Positions 23,702 to 33,258 of a stretch of DNA of 43,113 nt are shown here, piece by piece. The translations under genes and the position numbers were made by a program. Below the pieces are notes generated by a model. It ran no database searches, was not told the DNA's origin, and saw only the letters and a program-made list of their open reading frames with translations. Position 1 is the stretch's first letter. Each line of letters opens with the position of its first letter. Source of the DNA: Opitutia bacterium UBA3151. GTDB taxonomy: Bacteria > Verrucomicrobiota > Verrucomicrobiia > Opitutales > Seribacteraceae. The stretch spans positions 1-43,113 of the forward strand of contig DEYT01000164.1 of NCBI GenBank assembly GCA_002364975.1, given 5' to 3'.

Positions 23702-25898
23702 TATGAAAAAAATAAAATTCTTTGTTTCTCCATTACTTGCAAGCGGCATCGTTTTTTTTCTTGGATGCGAAAACCCAAAGTTAAAACAGCCCCGTGAAAG
23801 TTCTACCGAACAGACAGAAGGAAAATCCGATCATTCTGATCAGGTTGACCAAGAGTTTACCCGCGAACTTGCCCGTGAGTTTGCGAGGGAATTCGTGCAG
23901 GAATTTGCAAAACAAATGAAACAAAAAGGCTTTGTTTTAGATGCCAATGAATCCCTTAAAATGAGCGACAATCCATCTCTGAAAACCGGTCTTCTTGATA
24001 CGAACGGAAAACCACACCCTTTACTCAGTCACTGCTCCGAGGATGTTCTTGAATTTTATCAAAAGAATGCGGACTGTTTTTCAATTTTATCCCCCGAGCA
24101 GATACCCGAAGATTTAAATTGGCAGGATGGTTCCAATGAAAAAGAATTTTCTTCTCCTGATGCGAAGAGGGGAGGGACTTTTCATGCGTACATGCGAGAT
24201 TTCCCCCGAACTCTTAGAACGATTGGACCGGATGCAAATGGTGGGTTTCGCAGCTATCTTTTGGATAATAATGTCATTGGTTTAACCCATGCTCACCCAA
24301 ATTCCGACGGCTACTACCCAGGTGTTGCCAATCAATGGGCGGTCGGCAAAGATGGTCGTACCGTTTACTTCCGCCTCGATCCGAATGCCCGTTTTAGTGA
24401 TGGGAATCTGGTAAAAGCATCTGATTATTTCTTCTTTTTTTACTTCATGAGAAGTAAGCATATACAGGCACCTTGGTATAATGATTATTATGGGAAAGAT
24501 AAATTTCAGCAGGTTACTTTATACGATGAACAGACTCTATCGATTACCTTTTACAAAGCAAAGCCTGACATTGTGGAAAGGGTTTCCATACGTCCCAAGC
24601 CAGAGCATTTTTACTCAGAGCTGGGAGGAGAATATTTAACCAAATACCAGTGGGATCCGGAACCAACCACCGGTGCCTATGTGGCATTACCGGAAAATGT
24701 GGATAAGGGGAAATCGGTTACCTTGGTGAGGCAAGATGACTGGTGGGCAAATGACAAAGCGTTTTTTCGTAATCGTTTCAACCCCGACCAAATAAAGGTA
24801 AGCGTTATCCGAGATAATGATAAAGCGTTTGAGATTTTTCTGAAAGGGCAAATCGATGCCTTCGGATTAGCCAAAACCGAATTCTGGTACGAAAAATTAA
24901 AAAATGAGCACCCTTTGGTGAAAAATGGGTACATGACCAAAGTTACTTTTTTCAATCAAGCACCTCCACCCAGTTACGCACTCAGGATAAATTCCCAAAA
25001 GGCACCGCTTGACAACCTTGACCTACGCATTGGCTTTCATCACGCAATGAATTTTGATCTCGTGCTCGAAAGAATCTTTCGCCGAGATTTTGTAAGAATG
25101 AATACGGTTGCGGATGGCTTTGGTGAAAGATCACACCCCAATCTGAAGGCCCGGGAATTCTCAGTGGATAAAGCAGTAGAAAGCTTTGCCAAAGCCGGAT
25201 ATTCGAAAAGAGGAAAAGATGGAATTCTGATAAATGAAAGAGGTGAAAAATTATCCATCGAGGTTATGACTGGTTATAAACATTTTGAAGATGTTTTGGT
25301 CGTACTAAAAGAGGAAGCGAAAAAAGCCGGTCTAGAGATTAAGTTAAAAGTGCTTGAGCCAACTGCAGCATGGAAAATGGCGAATGAGAAAAATCACCAG
25401 GTCATCTTTTCTGCATTTGGTACTTTTGTTGAGCTTTTCCCCCGGTTTTGGGAACCGTTTCATTCGGATAATGCGTACCAAGAAAATGGGGATTTAAAGT
25501 ATCAAAAAAACGGAGAACTAAAGCCCGGGATTACCACGAAGACGAGCACTAATAATTTCACTCAGACTGCAGTCCGTGATTTGGATCATTTGATTAATCA
25601 ATACAGGGAAGAGGAGGACCTTGGCAAGATAACCGCAATGGCTCACCGTTTAAGTAAAATGATTCACGACCATGCAGTCTGGGTGCCTGCCTGGAAAAAA
25701 CCGTGGCTTCGGGTCGGGCATTGGAGCTGGCTTCATTTTCCTGATGACTGGGGGCCCAAAGAATCCACTGATTACGAAGAATTTCAGGTTTTTTGGATTG
25801 ATACTCTAGAGAAGAAAAAAATCCTCGATGCAATGGAAAAAGGAGAACCCGTTTCTGCTCAGCCAACGGTTCGGGAATATACAAAATACAAGAAGTGA
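23694..25898 (+). CDS. YejA-like peptide-binding lipoprotein
   Basis: This is a large solute-binding protein (734 residues from the ATG at 23694; an ATG at 23703 is also possible). The signal ends FFLGC, a good lipobox. After it comes an acidic/basic helical stretch (about residues 45-75) with repeated REFAREF-like units, probably a coiled coil or amphipathic spacer. The SBP_bac_5 domain starts near AKRGGTFHAYM and includes NARFSDGNLVKASDYFFFF, GAYVALPENVDKGKSVTLVRQDDWW and DNDKAFEIFLKGQID, resembling YejA. It captures the substrate for the YejBE-like permeases encoded just upstream. The extra 100-odd residues before the binding domain are unusual. Confidence 0.92.
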   Translation: MNDMKKIKFFVSPLLASGIVFFLGCENPKLKQPRESSTEQTEGKSDHSDQVDQEFTRELAREFAREFVQEFAKQMKQKGFVLDANESLKMSDNPSLKTGLLDTNGKPHPLLSHCSEDVLEFYQKNADCFSILSPEQIPEDLNWQDGSNEKEFSSPDAKRGGTFHAYMRDFPRTLRTIGPDANGGFRSYLLDNNVIGLTHAHPNSDGYYPGVANQWAVGKDGRTVYFRLDPNARFSDGNLVKASDYFFFFYFMRSKHIQAPWYNDYYGKDKFQQVTLYDEQTLSITFYKAKPDIVERVSIRPKPEHFYSELGGEYLTKYQWDPEPTTGAYVALPENVDKGKSVTLVRQDDWWANDKAFFRNRFNPDQIKVSVIRDNDKAFEIFLKGQIDAFGLAKTEFWYEKLKNEHPLVKNGYMTKVTFFNQAPPPSYALRINSQKAPLDNLDLRIGFHHAMNFDLVLERIFRRDFVRMNTVADGFGERSHPNLKAREFSVDKAVESFAKAGYSKRGKDGILINERGEKLSIEVMTGYKHFEDVLVVLKEEAKKAGLEIKLKVLEPTAAWKMANEKNHQVIFSAFGTFVELFPRFWEPFHSDNAYQENGDLKYQKNGELKPGITTKTSTNNFTQTAVRDLDHLINQYREEEDLGKITAMAHRLSKMIHDHAVWVPAWKKPWLRVGHWSWLHFPDDWGPKESTDYEEFQVFWIDTLEKKKILDAMEKGEPVSAQPTVREYTKYKK

Positions 25899-25919
25899 TA
25901 AATTTTGACTGAAACCCTA

Positions 25920-26918
25920 ATGACCAACGAAGCAAAGAATGATTCATTATTGAAAGTGAAAGATCTTTCCGTTTCCTTCGCCACCGATGAAGGGGAAGTG
26001 CAGGCATTGGATGCGGTGGATTTTGAAGTGAAGCTGGGACAAACCCTGGGACTGGTAGGGGAATCGGGTTGTGGAAAAAGTGTCACTGCACTTTCAGTTA
26101 TGCGGCTCTTACCCAGACCAATGGGGAAAATTAATGGTGGGAGTATTCATTTCGAGGGAAAGGATTTATTGAAATTAACTCCTGATGAAATGAGGCAGGT
26201 TCGAGGAAATGAAATAGGAATGATTTTTCAAGAACCGATGAATGCATTAAACCCGGTTCGTTCCATTGGGGATCAGATAAGTGAATCTTTTCTTCTTCAT
26301 CAGGATATCACTAGAAAACAAGCGTGGCTAAAATCAATTGAGATGCTGGATGAGGTCGGCATTCCAGTTCCTGAAAGTCGGGTCTTTGAATACCCTCACC
26401 AGTTATCGGGTGGGATGAGGCAGCGTATCGTAATCGCGATCGCATTGGCATGTAAGCCCAAGCTGATCATTGCCGATGAACCCACCACTGCATTGGATGT
26501 TACCGTACAGTCTCAAATCCTTGATCTTTTGCAAAGTCTTAAGGAAAAATTGGGTTCTTCCGTCCTGCTGATCACACATGATTTAGGAGTTATTGCTGAA
26601 ACATGTGATGAAGTATGTGTGATGTATGCCGGCAGAATGGTTGAGCGAGCTCCTGTAAAAGAACTTTTTGCCCATCCCATGCACGCTTACACCCGCGGCC
26701 TTCTCTCTTCGATTCCCCGCCTTGATGGAATCCCCAAGACGGAGCTTTCCACAATTGATGGGATGGTGCCCAGTCTTTCCGAATTGAACTCCGGTTGTCG
26801 TTTTGCTCCTAGAAGTGGATTGGAACATTCCAAGGAACAAATAGAGAAACGTCCCGGTTTTATTGAGATAAATCCTGAACACTGGGTGGAAGCCTGCCCG
26901 GTTTGTTTATCAATATGA
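25920..26918 (+). CDS. Peptide ABC importer ATPase, DppD/OppD type
   Basis: This 332-residue ATPase is taken from the ATG at 25920; a TTG five codons upstream is the alternative. Walker A is GLVGESGCGKSVTAL, signature LSGGMRQRIVIAIAL, Walker B LIIADEPTTALD and the switch His is in LLITHDLGV. The C-terminal oligopeptide-transporter extension (CRFAPRSG to EACPVC) keeps paired cysteines. It works with the next gene as the ATPase pair of the YejABE-like importer, so YejF is split here rather than fused. The stop overlaps the next ATG (ATGA). Confidence 0.94.
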   Translation: MTNEAKNDSLLKVKDLSVSFATDEGEVQALDAVDFEVKLGQTLGLVGESGCGKSVTALSVMRLLPRPMGKINGGSIHFEGKDLLKLTPDEMRQVRGNEIGMIFQEPMNALNPVRSIGDQISESFLLHQDITRKQAWLKSIEMLDEVGIPVPESRVFEYPHQLSGGMRQRIVIAIALACKPKLIIADEPTTALDVTVQSQILDLLQSLKEKLGSSVLLITHDLGVIAETCDEVCVMYAGRMVERAPVKELFAHPMHAYTRGLLSSIPRLDGIPKTELSTIDGMVPSLSELNSGCRFAPRSGLEHSKEQIEKRPGFIEINPEHWVEACPVCLSI

Positions 26919-27895
26919 CCGCAGGGGAAAAAATATTGGAAATCGAAGACCTCCGGGTTCATTTTCCGGTTCGAGGAGGAATTTTTAGAAGAGCAGTTGG
27001 TGCCTGCAAGGCGGTCGATGGGGTAACTCTGTGTCTCAAGAGAGGGCAGACATTGGGCTTGGTTGGAGAATCTGGATGTGGAAAGTCAACTTTGGCGAAA
27101 TCAGTGGTTAAGTTGATAGAGCCAACCAGTGGCACAATCAGGTTTGGAAATAAGGAAGTAATTGCTGGTGAGGCGGAAACTAATTTTCGAAAATCTGTTC
27201 AAATGGTTTTTCAGGATCCCGCTGAATCCTTAAATTCGCGCATGACAGTAGGGACGATTATCGGTGAGCCTTTAGATATTCATCAGGTTGGCGATCCGAA
27301 AGAGAGACGGCATCGAGTTTTACAATTGCTCGAACAAGTGGGGTTGCCTGAAAATGCGATCAAGCGTTACCCTTTTGAGTTTTCTGGCGGTCAGAGGCAA
27401 AGAATTGGGATTGCCCGTGCTCTCGCTTTGAACCCTGAACTCATAGTACTGGATGAACCCGTCTCCGCATTGGATGTCTCAGTGCAAAGTCAGGTTCTAA
27501 ATTTGCTGATGGATTTACAGGCTGAACTAGGGCTGACTTACCTTCTAATCGCCCACGATCTCGCGGTCGTTAAGCATGTATCAGATATGATCGCAGTTAT
27601 GTATCTGGGCAAGGTGGTTGAGATGGGACCAATGCAAGAAATCTATGAAAACCCTGCACATGCTTACACCAAGGCGCTAATTTCCGCTGTTCCTGTTCCG
27701 GATCCTACCCTAAAGAGGGATCGTATTTTAATTCCTGGAGATGTTCCTTCACCGATTAATCCTCCGAAAGGTTGTGCCTTTGGCAGCCGGATGAATTCTC
27801 CAAAATATGAGCAAAGTATTGGGCGCGAATTAAAAGTAAAGCAACTTAGCGAGGGACGTTGGGTGTTAGATTGCCCTTGCTGTGTAGACCCATGA
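26915..27895 (+). CDS. Peptide ABC importer ATPase, DppF/OppF type
   Basis: The ATG at 26915 overlaps the previous stop as ATGA, favouring it over the TTG at 26903. The product is 326 residues: Walker A GLVGESGCGKSTLAK, signature FSGGQRQRIGIARAL, Walker B LIVLDEPVSALD and LIAHDLAVV. The start has the OppF-type VHFPVRGGIFRRAVGACKAVDG. The C-terminal extension ends with a CPCC motif. It completes the second importer and is the last gene of its operon; about 70 bases of intergenic sequence follow before the TPR-ExbBD operon. I found no terminator there. Confidence 0.94.
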   Translation: MTAGEKILEIEDLRVHFPVRGGIFRRAVGACKAVDGVTLCLKRGQTLGLVGESGCGKSTLAKSVVKLIEPTSGTIRFGNKEVIAGEAETNFRKSVQMVFQDPAESLNSRMTVGTIIGEPLDIHQVGDPKERRHRVLQLLEQVGLPENAIKRYPFEFSGGQRQRIGIARALALNPELIVLDEPVSALDVSVQSQVLNLLMDLQAELGLTYLLIAHDLAVVKHVSDMIAVMYLGKVVEMGPMQEIYENPAHAYTKALISAVPVPDPTLKRDRILIPGDVPSPINPPKGCAFGSRMNSPKYEQSIGRELKVKQLSEGRWVLDCPCCVDP

Positions 27896-27908
27896 TTCTA
27901 AAAAAGGC

Positions 27909-27941
27909 TTGCGAGATACTAAGACTGCTCTTTTAAATAAT
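27909..27941 (+). promoter_or_regulatory. Possible promoter for the TPR-ExbBD operon
   Basis: TTGCGA (27909-27914) and an AT-rich TAAATAAT (27934-27941) lie 19 bases apart, about 20 bases before the first ATG of the operon. The match to consensus is weak; it is noted because it is the only candidate in the short gap. Confidence 0.25.
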
Positions 27942-27963
27942 CCTTTACCCTTTTGCCAACTCC

Positions 27964-29721
27964 ATGCGATTTTTTATCAATCGAAAATTTAGTTACCTGA
28001 TCATTATCCATTTCTTGGCTTTGTCATCTTGGGGCCAAGATCCGTCCAATATGCCTCAAAGGCAGCTTCAAGCCGAGCTTACCAAACTTCTGGATTCCGG
28101 AAATTATGCGGATGCGATGCCTTTCTTTGACGAGCTCAAAATTCGCGGTCAAGATGATCCCGACATTAACTATGAGAACATAGTAATTGGATCTCCGATG
28201 GTTTTCCCTTCGGGATATATGCAGATGTATGCCAAGACCATGGATTCTAGTTATATCTCAAAAGCAGCAGAATTTTGCGGCTCTTTCGTTGCAAAGTACT
28301 CAGGTCATGCAGATGCAATTAAACTTTTGCAAATGCAAGATACTTTCCTGCGGATGGATCAAAAATGGAATGAAGCCGTTCAAGTTATCGAAAAACTTCT
28401 CGATCCTACCCAAGCATTTCGTGAAAAAATTGAAGAAGGGAAGAGAAGCGATATGCTTAATCTTTATTTGGGTAGAGCACAATGCTACCACACCCTTCAA
28501 AATTGGGTCAAAGGAGAAGTTGCCTTTCGAGAACTGCTGACTATTTCAGATGAAGCAAAGGATGAAGATAAAGCAGCTTATGCGATTTCCTGCCTCACTG
28601 AAATGTTTGTAGTTACCAAACGGGTAGATGAAGTCTTTCCTTTGCTTCCTCGGTTATCTGCAGAGACACCCGCCCGCTATGATATGAGGTTGAATGTTAA
28701 CTTAATGCAGGGTGGTGATCAATTGAAAGAGAAAGGTAGATTTGTAGAAGCTTCTCTATTGTATGCTTTAACCATGACTGCAGAGGAGGTGAAAAATTAT
28801 TACACGGATCGGATCGCTCGTATCTCAGCTGAAAAAAGCCGATTGTCATCCTTTCTTAAAAATCCAAACTTACCAAAGAGGCGGTTGTCTATTTTACGAG
28901 ACAAAGATAATGCTTTGACCATGAAGTTAACCACGGCGAAAAGTCACCTTGCCATTGCCGAGAAAACCGCTTCATTCACCACCAACTTGAGATGGAGCAA
29001 GGCTTCCAACTTTCAGGACACCAAAAGATTTTGGGAATCCTTTTGGGGTTTTTACTGGCTCTACAAAGAAGACCCTGACAACGAACTGGCGGAAGATTTT
29101 ATCTACGCTGCCTTCGCATCTGCAAATACCGTAAAATTTGCTGAAAAATCATTCGAGCTTGGTGAGCAATATTTAGCCAATAAAAATTGGCTCAAGTATG
29201 GTTCGGATGTAACTAATATCATGGCAAATGCTTACAGGCTTGAGGCTGAAAAACAGGCAGCTATTGCAGAAGGTCTTCAAACGGCACTGTCCACCCTAGA
29301 TAAGGAAAAAGCTGCAAGAGCCAAACAAAGTTCGGAAGAACAATACCAGCGGTTTTTTGAATTGTGTGATCGATTTTTGGAAAAAGATCCTGGAAATAAA
29401 TATGCTGTTAATTTTGTCAACATGATGGGCTCAGTGTACTTTAAGCAAAGAAAATTTGATCAACTTCTTGAAAAATTTGCAGGCTATGTTGCCGGGGTTC
29501 CAGACGCGAACAAAGGCTACATCAACAACCAATCATTCGCCGAAGGTCCTGCTATGCCATCCGCACTGTATCTGAGCGGGATAAGCCTTCTATCCACAGG
29601 TAAATTTGAAGAGGCAAAGCCATTGCTCGCACCAATAGTTGGGGTTTATGTGGAGGGCTTGCCGCTAGCAGATGGAACCTTATCGAACATGAGCCAATAC
29701 GAGGAAGTGGTTGATGAGTAA
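27964..29721 (+). CDS. Exported TPR-like protein (first of three)
   Basis: This 585-residue protein has a signal peptide (RKFSYLIIIHFLALSSWG) with probable cleavage before QDP. The remainder is helical with TPR-like repeats, for instance LLDSGNYADAMPFFDELK, LYLGRAQCYHTLQNWVKGEVAFRELL and FVEASLLYALTMT, and a C-terminal repeat LSTGKFEEAKPLLAPI. No catalytic motif is seen. It probably acts as a periplasmic scaffold with the next two proteins, all upstream of an ExbB-ExbD-ExbD set. It overlaps the next gene by 8 bases. I do not recognise a named family. Confidence 0.85.
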   Translation: MRFFINRKFSYLIIIHFLALSSWGQDPSNMPQRQLQAELTKLLDSGNYADAMPFFDELKIRGQDDPDINYENIVIGSPMVFPSGYMQMYAKTMDSSYISKAAEFCGSFVAKYSGHADAIKLLQMQDTFLRMDQKWNEAVQVIEKLLDPTQAFREKIEEGKRSDMLNLYLGRAQCYHTLQNWVKGEVAFRELLTISDEAKDEDKAAYAISCLTEMFVVTKRVDEVFPLLPRLSAETPARYDMRLNVNLMQGGDQLKEKGRFVEASLLYALTMTAEEVKNYYTDRIARISAEKSRLSSFLKNPNLPKRRLSILRDKDNALTMKLTTAKSHLAIAEKTASFTTNLRWSKASNFQDTKRFWESFWGFYWLYKEDPDNELAEDFIYAAFASANTVKFAEKSFELGEQYLANKNWLKYGSDVTNIMANAYRLEAEKQAAIAEGLQTALSTLDKEKAARAKQSSEEQYQRFFELCDRFLEKDPGNKYAVNFVNMMGSVYFKQRKFDQLLEKFAGYVAGVPDANKGYINNQSFAEGPAMPSALYLSGISLLSTGKFEEAKPLLAPIVGVYVEGLPLADGTLSNMSQYEEVVDE

Positions 29722-31888
29722 AATTGTAATCTCCAGTCTTTCGTTATTTATAAGCCTTTTCCTTGCTTCTTGCGGCGGGGATGATGAAGCGTCATCCAAT
29801 GACCCTGCTCTAGATGTAGCGGAAAACGAGGCAAATAAAGAGGAAATCCCAGAAGAAGAGGAAGTAGCAAAAAAAGTTCCAATAGAAGTTCCCAAGAAGG
29901 AGCGGAAGATTCCCGATCCCAATGGCGTTTATTTACCCACAGGAGAAGAAAAAAATGGCAAACCAGTGTATGCAAATGCGGACGGTTTCACCATGTGGTA
30001 TAACGGTTCAACTTGGAGAATTACCGACCGTACGGGCGGAGGAAACTTAGTTGCTTCCGGAAAAGAATCGATTAATCAAGAATGGTCAAAAGGTGGGAAA
30101 GTCCGCCATTATCCGGATGATCAGTTTGCCAAAGATTCCCTTTTCAGATTAGCTGTTTCTTATCAGGGGTCTGAAGACAATATCAACGCTTCTAGGCTAT
30201 TTAAACAATTCATAAGGGAGTTTCCTGATGATAAGAATGTGGCGGCATCCTACTTAAGCTTAGCAGATCTTGTAATGAGTAGTTTGGAACCAGAAGAACT
30301 TCCAACTTACGAACAGATTTCTGAGGCTAGAAAGAATTACGCCTTGGTAAGAGAGTCTACACAAGATATAGCACTCATTTCAGATGCTACTTTTAACGAG
30401 GGCGGAGTTTTGGAGCAAGCTGCGGAAAACCCAGAGGGTTTGATCGATCATTATTTTACTTTCGATAAGAATAAAGATGATCTCCTAAGCGAAGGTGAAT
30501 TCACCGCGATTGGATTGGTTGGGGCAAAATCCTTTTCTGAATATGATCTTAACGGAGATAAGTCTTTAGACTTTGGAGAGGTAGTAGATTTGGCAATAAT
30601 GTTTTCCTTTTCGGAGCTTGAATCTCTGTACAGTACCTACAACGAAAAGTATTCCAGTATCGAAGGGGCAAGAATTTCGGAGGCAACTCAAAAAATTGGT
30701 TTTGCCTGTGAAAAACAGGGCCGACCTTCCCAAATGTTAAAGATGTACTTTGATGACATCAAAAAGTATGGCAATGAACCTTCCAATGTCGGTGTTGATG
30801 GAATTTTAATCAAATACTCGGAAAAATACCTAGAATATGAAACTTTATATGGAAAAACCTACGAATTGCTTGAAAAAATTCAAAATCCAGACGAAACGGT
30901 TTCTTTCAAGTATAGAAATCGAAAAGGGGTGGAGGAAATCATTTCTGGAACCGTCGAAGATATCTTAAAGGACCGAAGCAAGTTATTACCTTTCCTTGCC
31001 ACCCAGTACAAAGGTATGGACCAAGATATTTACAGAGAGGTTGCGAAATTAAAAGGAGCGATTTATGTGAACCCTGAGTATTCTTCCAAATTCAAGGGTT
31101 ACTATAACAAATTTGATAAGCTTAAATCAAGCTTTCCAGTTGAACTCGCTCCCGAAGAAGCTTATGCGAAGCTACTTAATCAATCGATCGATAGTGGGCA
31201 AAAAACCTTGGAATTGAGAATGAGAGCGGCCTTGTCCTCGGTCGGTTCGAATGCGGGAGGGAATTATAATCCGGAAAAAAGAGATTTTCCTGCAGCTAGC
31301 CCGGGGGTACTGGTTTGGATGGCAAAAATTTTATTGGCTCAAAATTCTACCGACGATGCCATTGTAGCCATGAACCGCTTATTGGAGGTTTATTCTGAAA
31401 CAGGAGGCGAATTTTTATTTGATGCGAACTTTATTCTCGGAAAAGCAAGTGAAAAGAAGAATGATTATCAAGCTGCGTCTTCTAGTTATCAAAATGCACT
31501 TACCAATTCTTCTTGGCATAAACTCGCAAATGAAGCAAGGATGAGGCTAGGTTATTCCCTCTTCGAAGTTGCTCAGAGCACGAAGGATACGACCTTTTTG
31601 GAAAATGCGATTTCTTCATATCAGGAAGTCCGGGGGGATTCAGATGCCAAATTAGAGTTTCGGGCCGAGTCTGCCTTCATGATGGGTGAGTGCAAGCGGG
31701 CTCAAAAAGATTACGCAGGGGCGGCCTTTTTATTCTTGGAAACTACATTGAACTTTCCCGGTTCTTTAAAATGGGCACCCAAATCCTACGAAAAAGCGAT
31801 TGCTTGCTATGAACAGGCGGGTGCATCGGATCAAGTAAACAATATTGAAAAGCAATATATGGATTGGCAAAGAAAGTTCTTGAAATGA
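29714..31888 (+). CDS. TPR lipoprotein with an EF-hand pair
   Basis: This 724-residue protein starts at the ATG at 29714. The signal ends LASC with Cys20 as lipidation site, followed by an acidic Glu/Pro/Lys-rich linker. Residues about 68-115 form a small Trp/Tyr-rich module (GVYLPTG, NGKPVYANADGFTMWYNGS, WRITD). TPR-like helices follow, interrupted by two EF-hand loops: DKNKDDLLSEGE (251-262) and DLNGDKSLDFGE (278-289). More TPR repeats fill the C-terminus (DAIVAMNRLLEVYSE, YQAASSSYQNALT, DYAGAAFLFLETTLNFP). It is probably anchored in the outer membrane and calcium responsive; this is inference. Its stop overlaps the next ATG (ATGA). Confidence 0.87.
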   Translation: MSKIVISSLSLFISLFLASCGGDDEASSNDPALDVAENEANKEEIPEEEEVAKKVPIEVPKKERKIPDPNGVYLPTGEEKNGKPVYANADGFTMWYNGSTWRITDRTGGGNLVASGKESINQEWSKGGKVRHYPDDQFAKDSLFRLAVSYQGSEDNINASRLFKQFIREFPDDKNVAASYLSLADLVMSSLEPEELPTYEQISEARKNYALVRESTQDIALISDATFNEGGVLEQAAENPEGLIDHYFTFDKNKDDLLSEGEFTAIGLVGAKSFSEYDLNGDKSLDFGEVVDLAIMFSFSELESLYSTYNEKYSSIEGARISEATQKIGFACEKQGRPSQMLKMYFDDIKKYGNEPSNVGVDGILIKYSEKYLEYETLYGKTYELLEKIQNPDETVSFKYRNRKGVEEIISGTVEDILKDRSKLLPFLATQYKGMDQDIYREVAKLKGAIYVNPEYSSKFKGYYNKFDKLKSSFPVELAPEEAYAKLLNQSIDSGQKTLELRMRAALSSVGSNAGGNYNPEKRDFPAASPGVLVWMAKILLAQNSTDDAIVAMNRLLEVYSETGGEFLFDANFILGKASEKKNDYQAASSSYQNALTNSSWHKLANEARMRLGYSLFEVAQSTKDTTFLENAISSYQEVRGDSDAKLEFRAESAFMMGECKRAQKDYAGAAFLFLETTLNFPGSLKWAPKSYEKAIACYEQAGASDQVNNIEKQYMDWQRKFLK

Positions 31889-33201
31889 TCATTCGAAATC
31901 TCCGTAATCTTCTGGTTTTATTCCTTGGCTCATCTTTTTTGCATGCCCAGCAAGAAGATTTCTTTAAAAAGTATGCAGGTCCAATTCCTGGGAAAGTACA
32001 TTATTTGAGTGGCGTAAATCCCAAAGAAATGATTCTCAGAGGCGTAGATCCAGCCAAGGGTATCATCTATGTTGGGCTCAAGATGCAAGGTAAGTTTTTG
32101 GGAATGGAACTAGAATTAAGGGGCTTATCAAAACAAAATATCAAAGGCTTTGAGTATACCGGTTTCCAACAAACAGTGACCAATCCCTTACTGAACAAAA
32201 AGCAACTCGCATCTGCAAGAGTGCAGCAAAGAGATAAGATAAGCATGGGTAGGGTGATGGGTTATCTTTTTAATGAAAAATATGAAAAGCCAATCATCGA
32301 TACATTGCGTCCTGCCATTTACAAATTAATGCTGTTTCTATCCATACCACCTGATTATTTCATTCAAGTTCCAATACACAGCGTTTGCCTGACCTATGTA
32401 CGGGCCCTTATCGAGTCCGAACAATATGCAGAAGCATTTTATCTCTTATCCCGCTTAAATTTAAGTCAGCTCGATGGCTTTGGATACCGTGAATTTTCAG
32501 ATGCTGCCCTCGATCTTGCTGGTAAGATGATCCGAGCTAACCCAAAGTCTGCAAAGGTTTCCCTCGCTTTACTTAAAAGGGTCAATATCCGCGACGACAG
32601 TGGTGATCATGAATCATACCTGCGGCTTGCAAATTCCCTCCGAAAGCAAGGTCTTTATAAGGAAGCACTTGACGAGTATGCTCGCTTAGGGCCAATTGTT
32701 CAAAAATCTGCTCAGAGTCCCTTTAAGACAATTCTCAAGATCTGGCCGGTTTATTGTTATATAAAAAACTACGAGCTCTACATTTCCTATGCAGCTCGTG
32801 ACAAACGCTACGCGCCTTATGCCTCCAAATTTTTCAATGCAGCCGTACAAGGCCTTGAAACACTCGATCAAAATCCACCACCAAGAGAGACCAACGAATA
32901 TTCTTTATATAAACTAGTTCGGTCTTTGGTTCGAGTACAGTATGCCAGAAGATTTGAAGCTAGTGGTGATAAGATAAAAGCGGCAGAATTTTATCGTCAG
33001 TCTGTTGAAGAAGTCACCGAGGGAATCGTATTAGCCCGGGTTGGACTTGAGTGGCTTCCAGAATGCCTGCTCATGGCCGGCGATGCTTATGAAAAACTTC
33101 AGCAAGTAGAAGCCGCAAAGAATGTCTATGAGCAATTAACCCGCTTTTTCCCGAATTCTAAATGGGATACTTTGAGTCGTAAGAGATTAGAAGCTCTATA
33201 A
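31885..33201 (+). CDS. Exported TPR-like protein (third of three)
   Basis: This 438-residue protein starts at the ATG at 31885, overlapping the previous stop as ATGA; a TTG seven codons earlier is the alternative. The signal peptide (RNLRNLLVLFLGSSFLHA) probably cleaves before QQED. The N-terminal third is a beta-rich domain (GLKMQGKFLGMELELRG), and the rest is TPR-like (ESEQYAEAFYLLSRL, SLRKQGLYKEALDEYARLG, AAKNVYEQLTRFFPNSKWD, the last typical of outer-membrane-associated TPRs of the YbgF/BamD kind). It is followed 57 bases later by the exbB-type gene. Family not recognised. Confidence 0.85.
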   Translation: MIIRNLRNLLVLFLGSSFLHAQQEDFFKKYAGPIPGKVHYLSGVNPKEMILRGVDPAKGIIYVGLKMQGKFLGMELELRGLSKQNIKGFEYTGFQQTVTNPLLNKKQLASARVQQRDKISMGRVMGYLFNEKYEKPIIDTLRPAIYKLMLFLSIPPDYFIQVPIHSVCLTYVRALIESEQYAEAFYLLSRLNLSQLDGFGYREFSDAALDLAGKMIRANPKSAKVSLALLKRVNIRDDSGDHESYLRLANSLRKQGLYKEALDEYARLGPIVQKSAQSPFKTILKIWPVYCYIKNYELYISYAARDKRYAPYASKFFNAAVQGLETLDQNPPPRETNEYSLYKLVRSLVRVQYARRFEASGDKIKAAEFYRQSVEEVTEGIVLARVGLEWLPECLLMAGDAYEKLQQVEAAKNVYEQLTRFFPNSKWDTLSRKRLEAL

Positions 33202-33258
33202 TCCTGCATTGACCCAAGCCAAAAATCGTTTCTAAATAACAATACACAACATTATATC

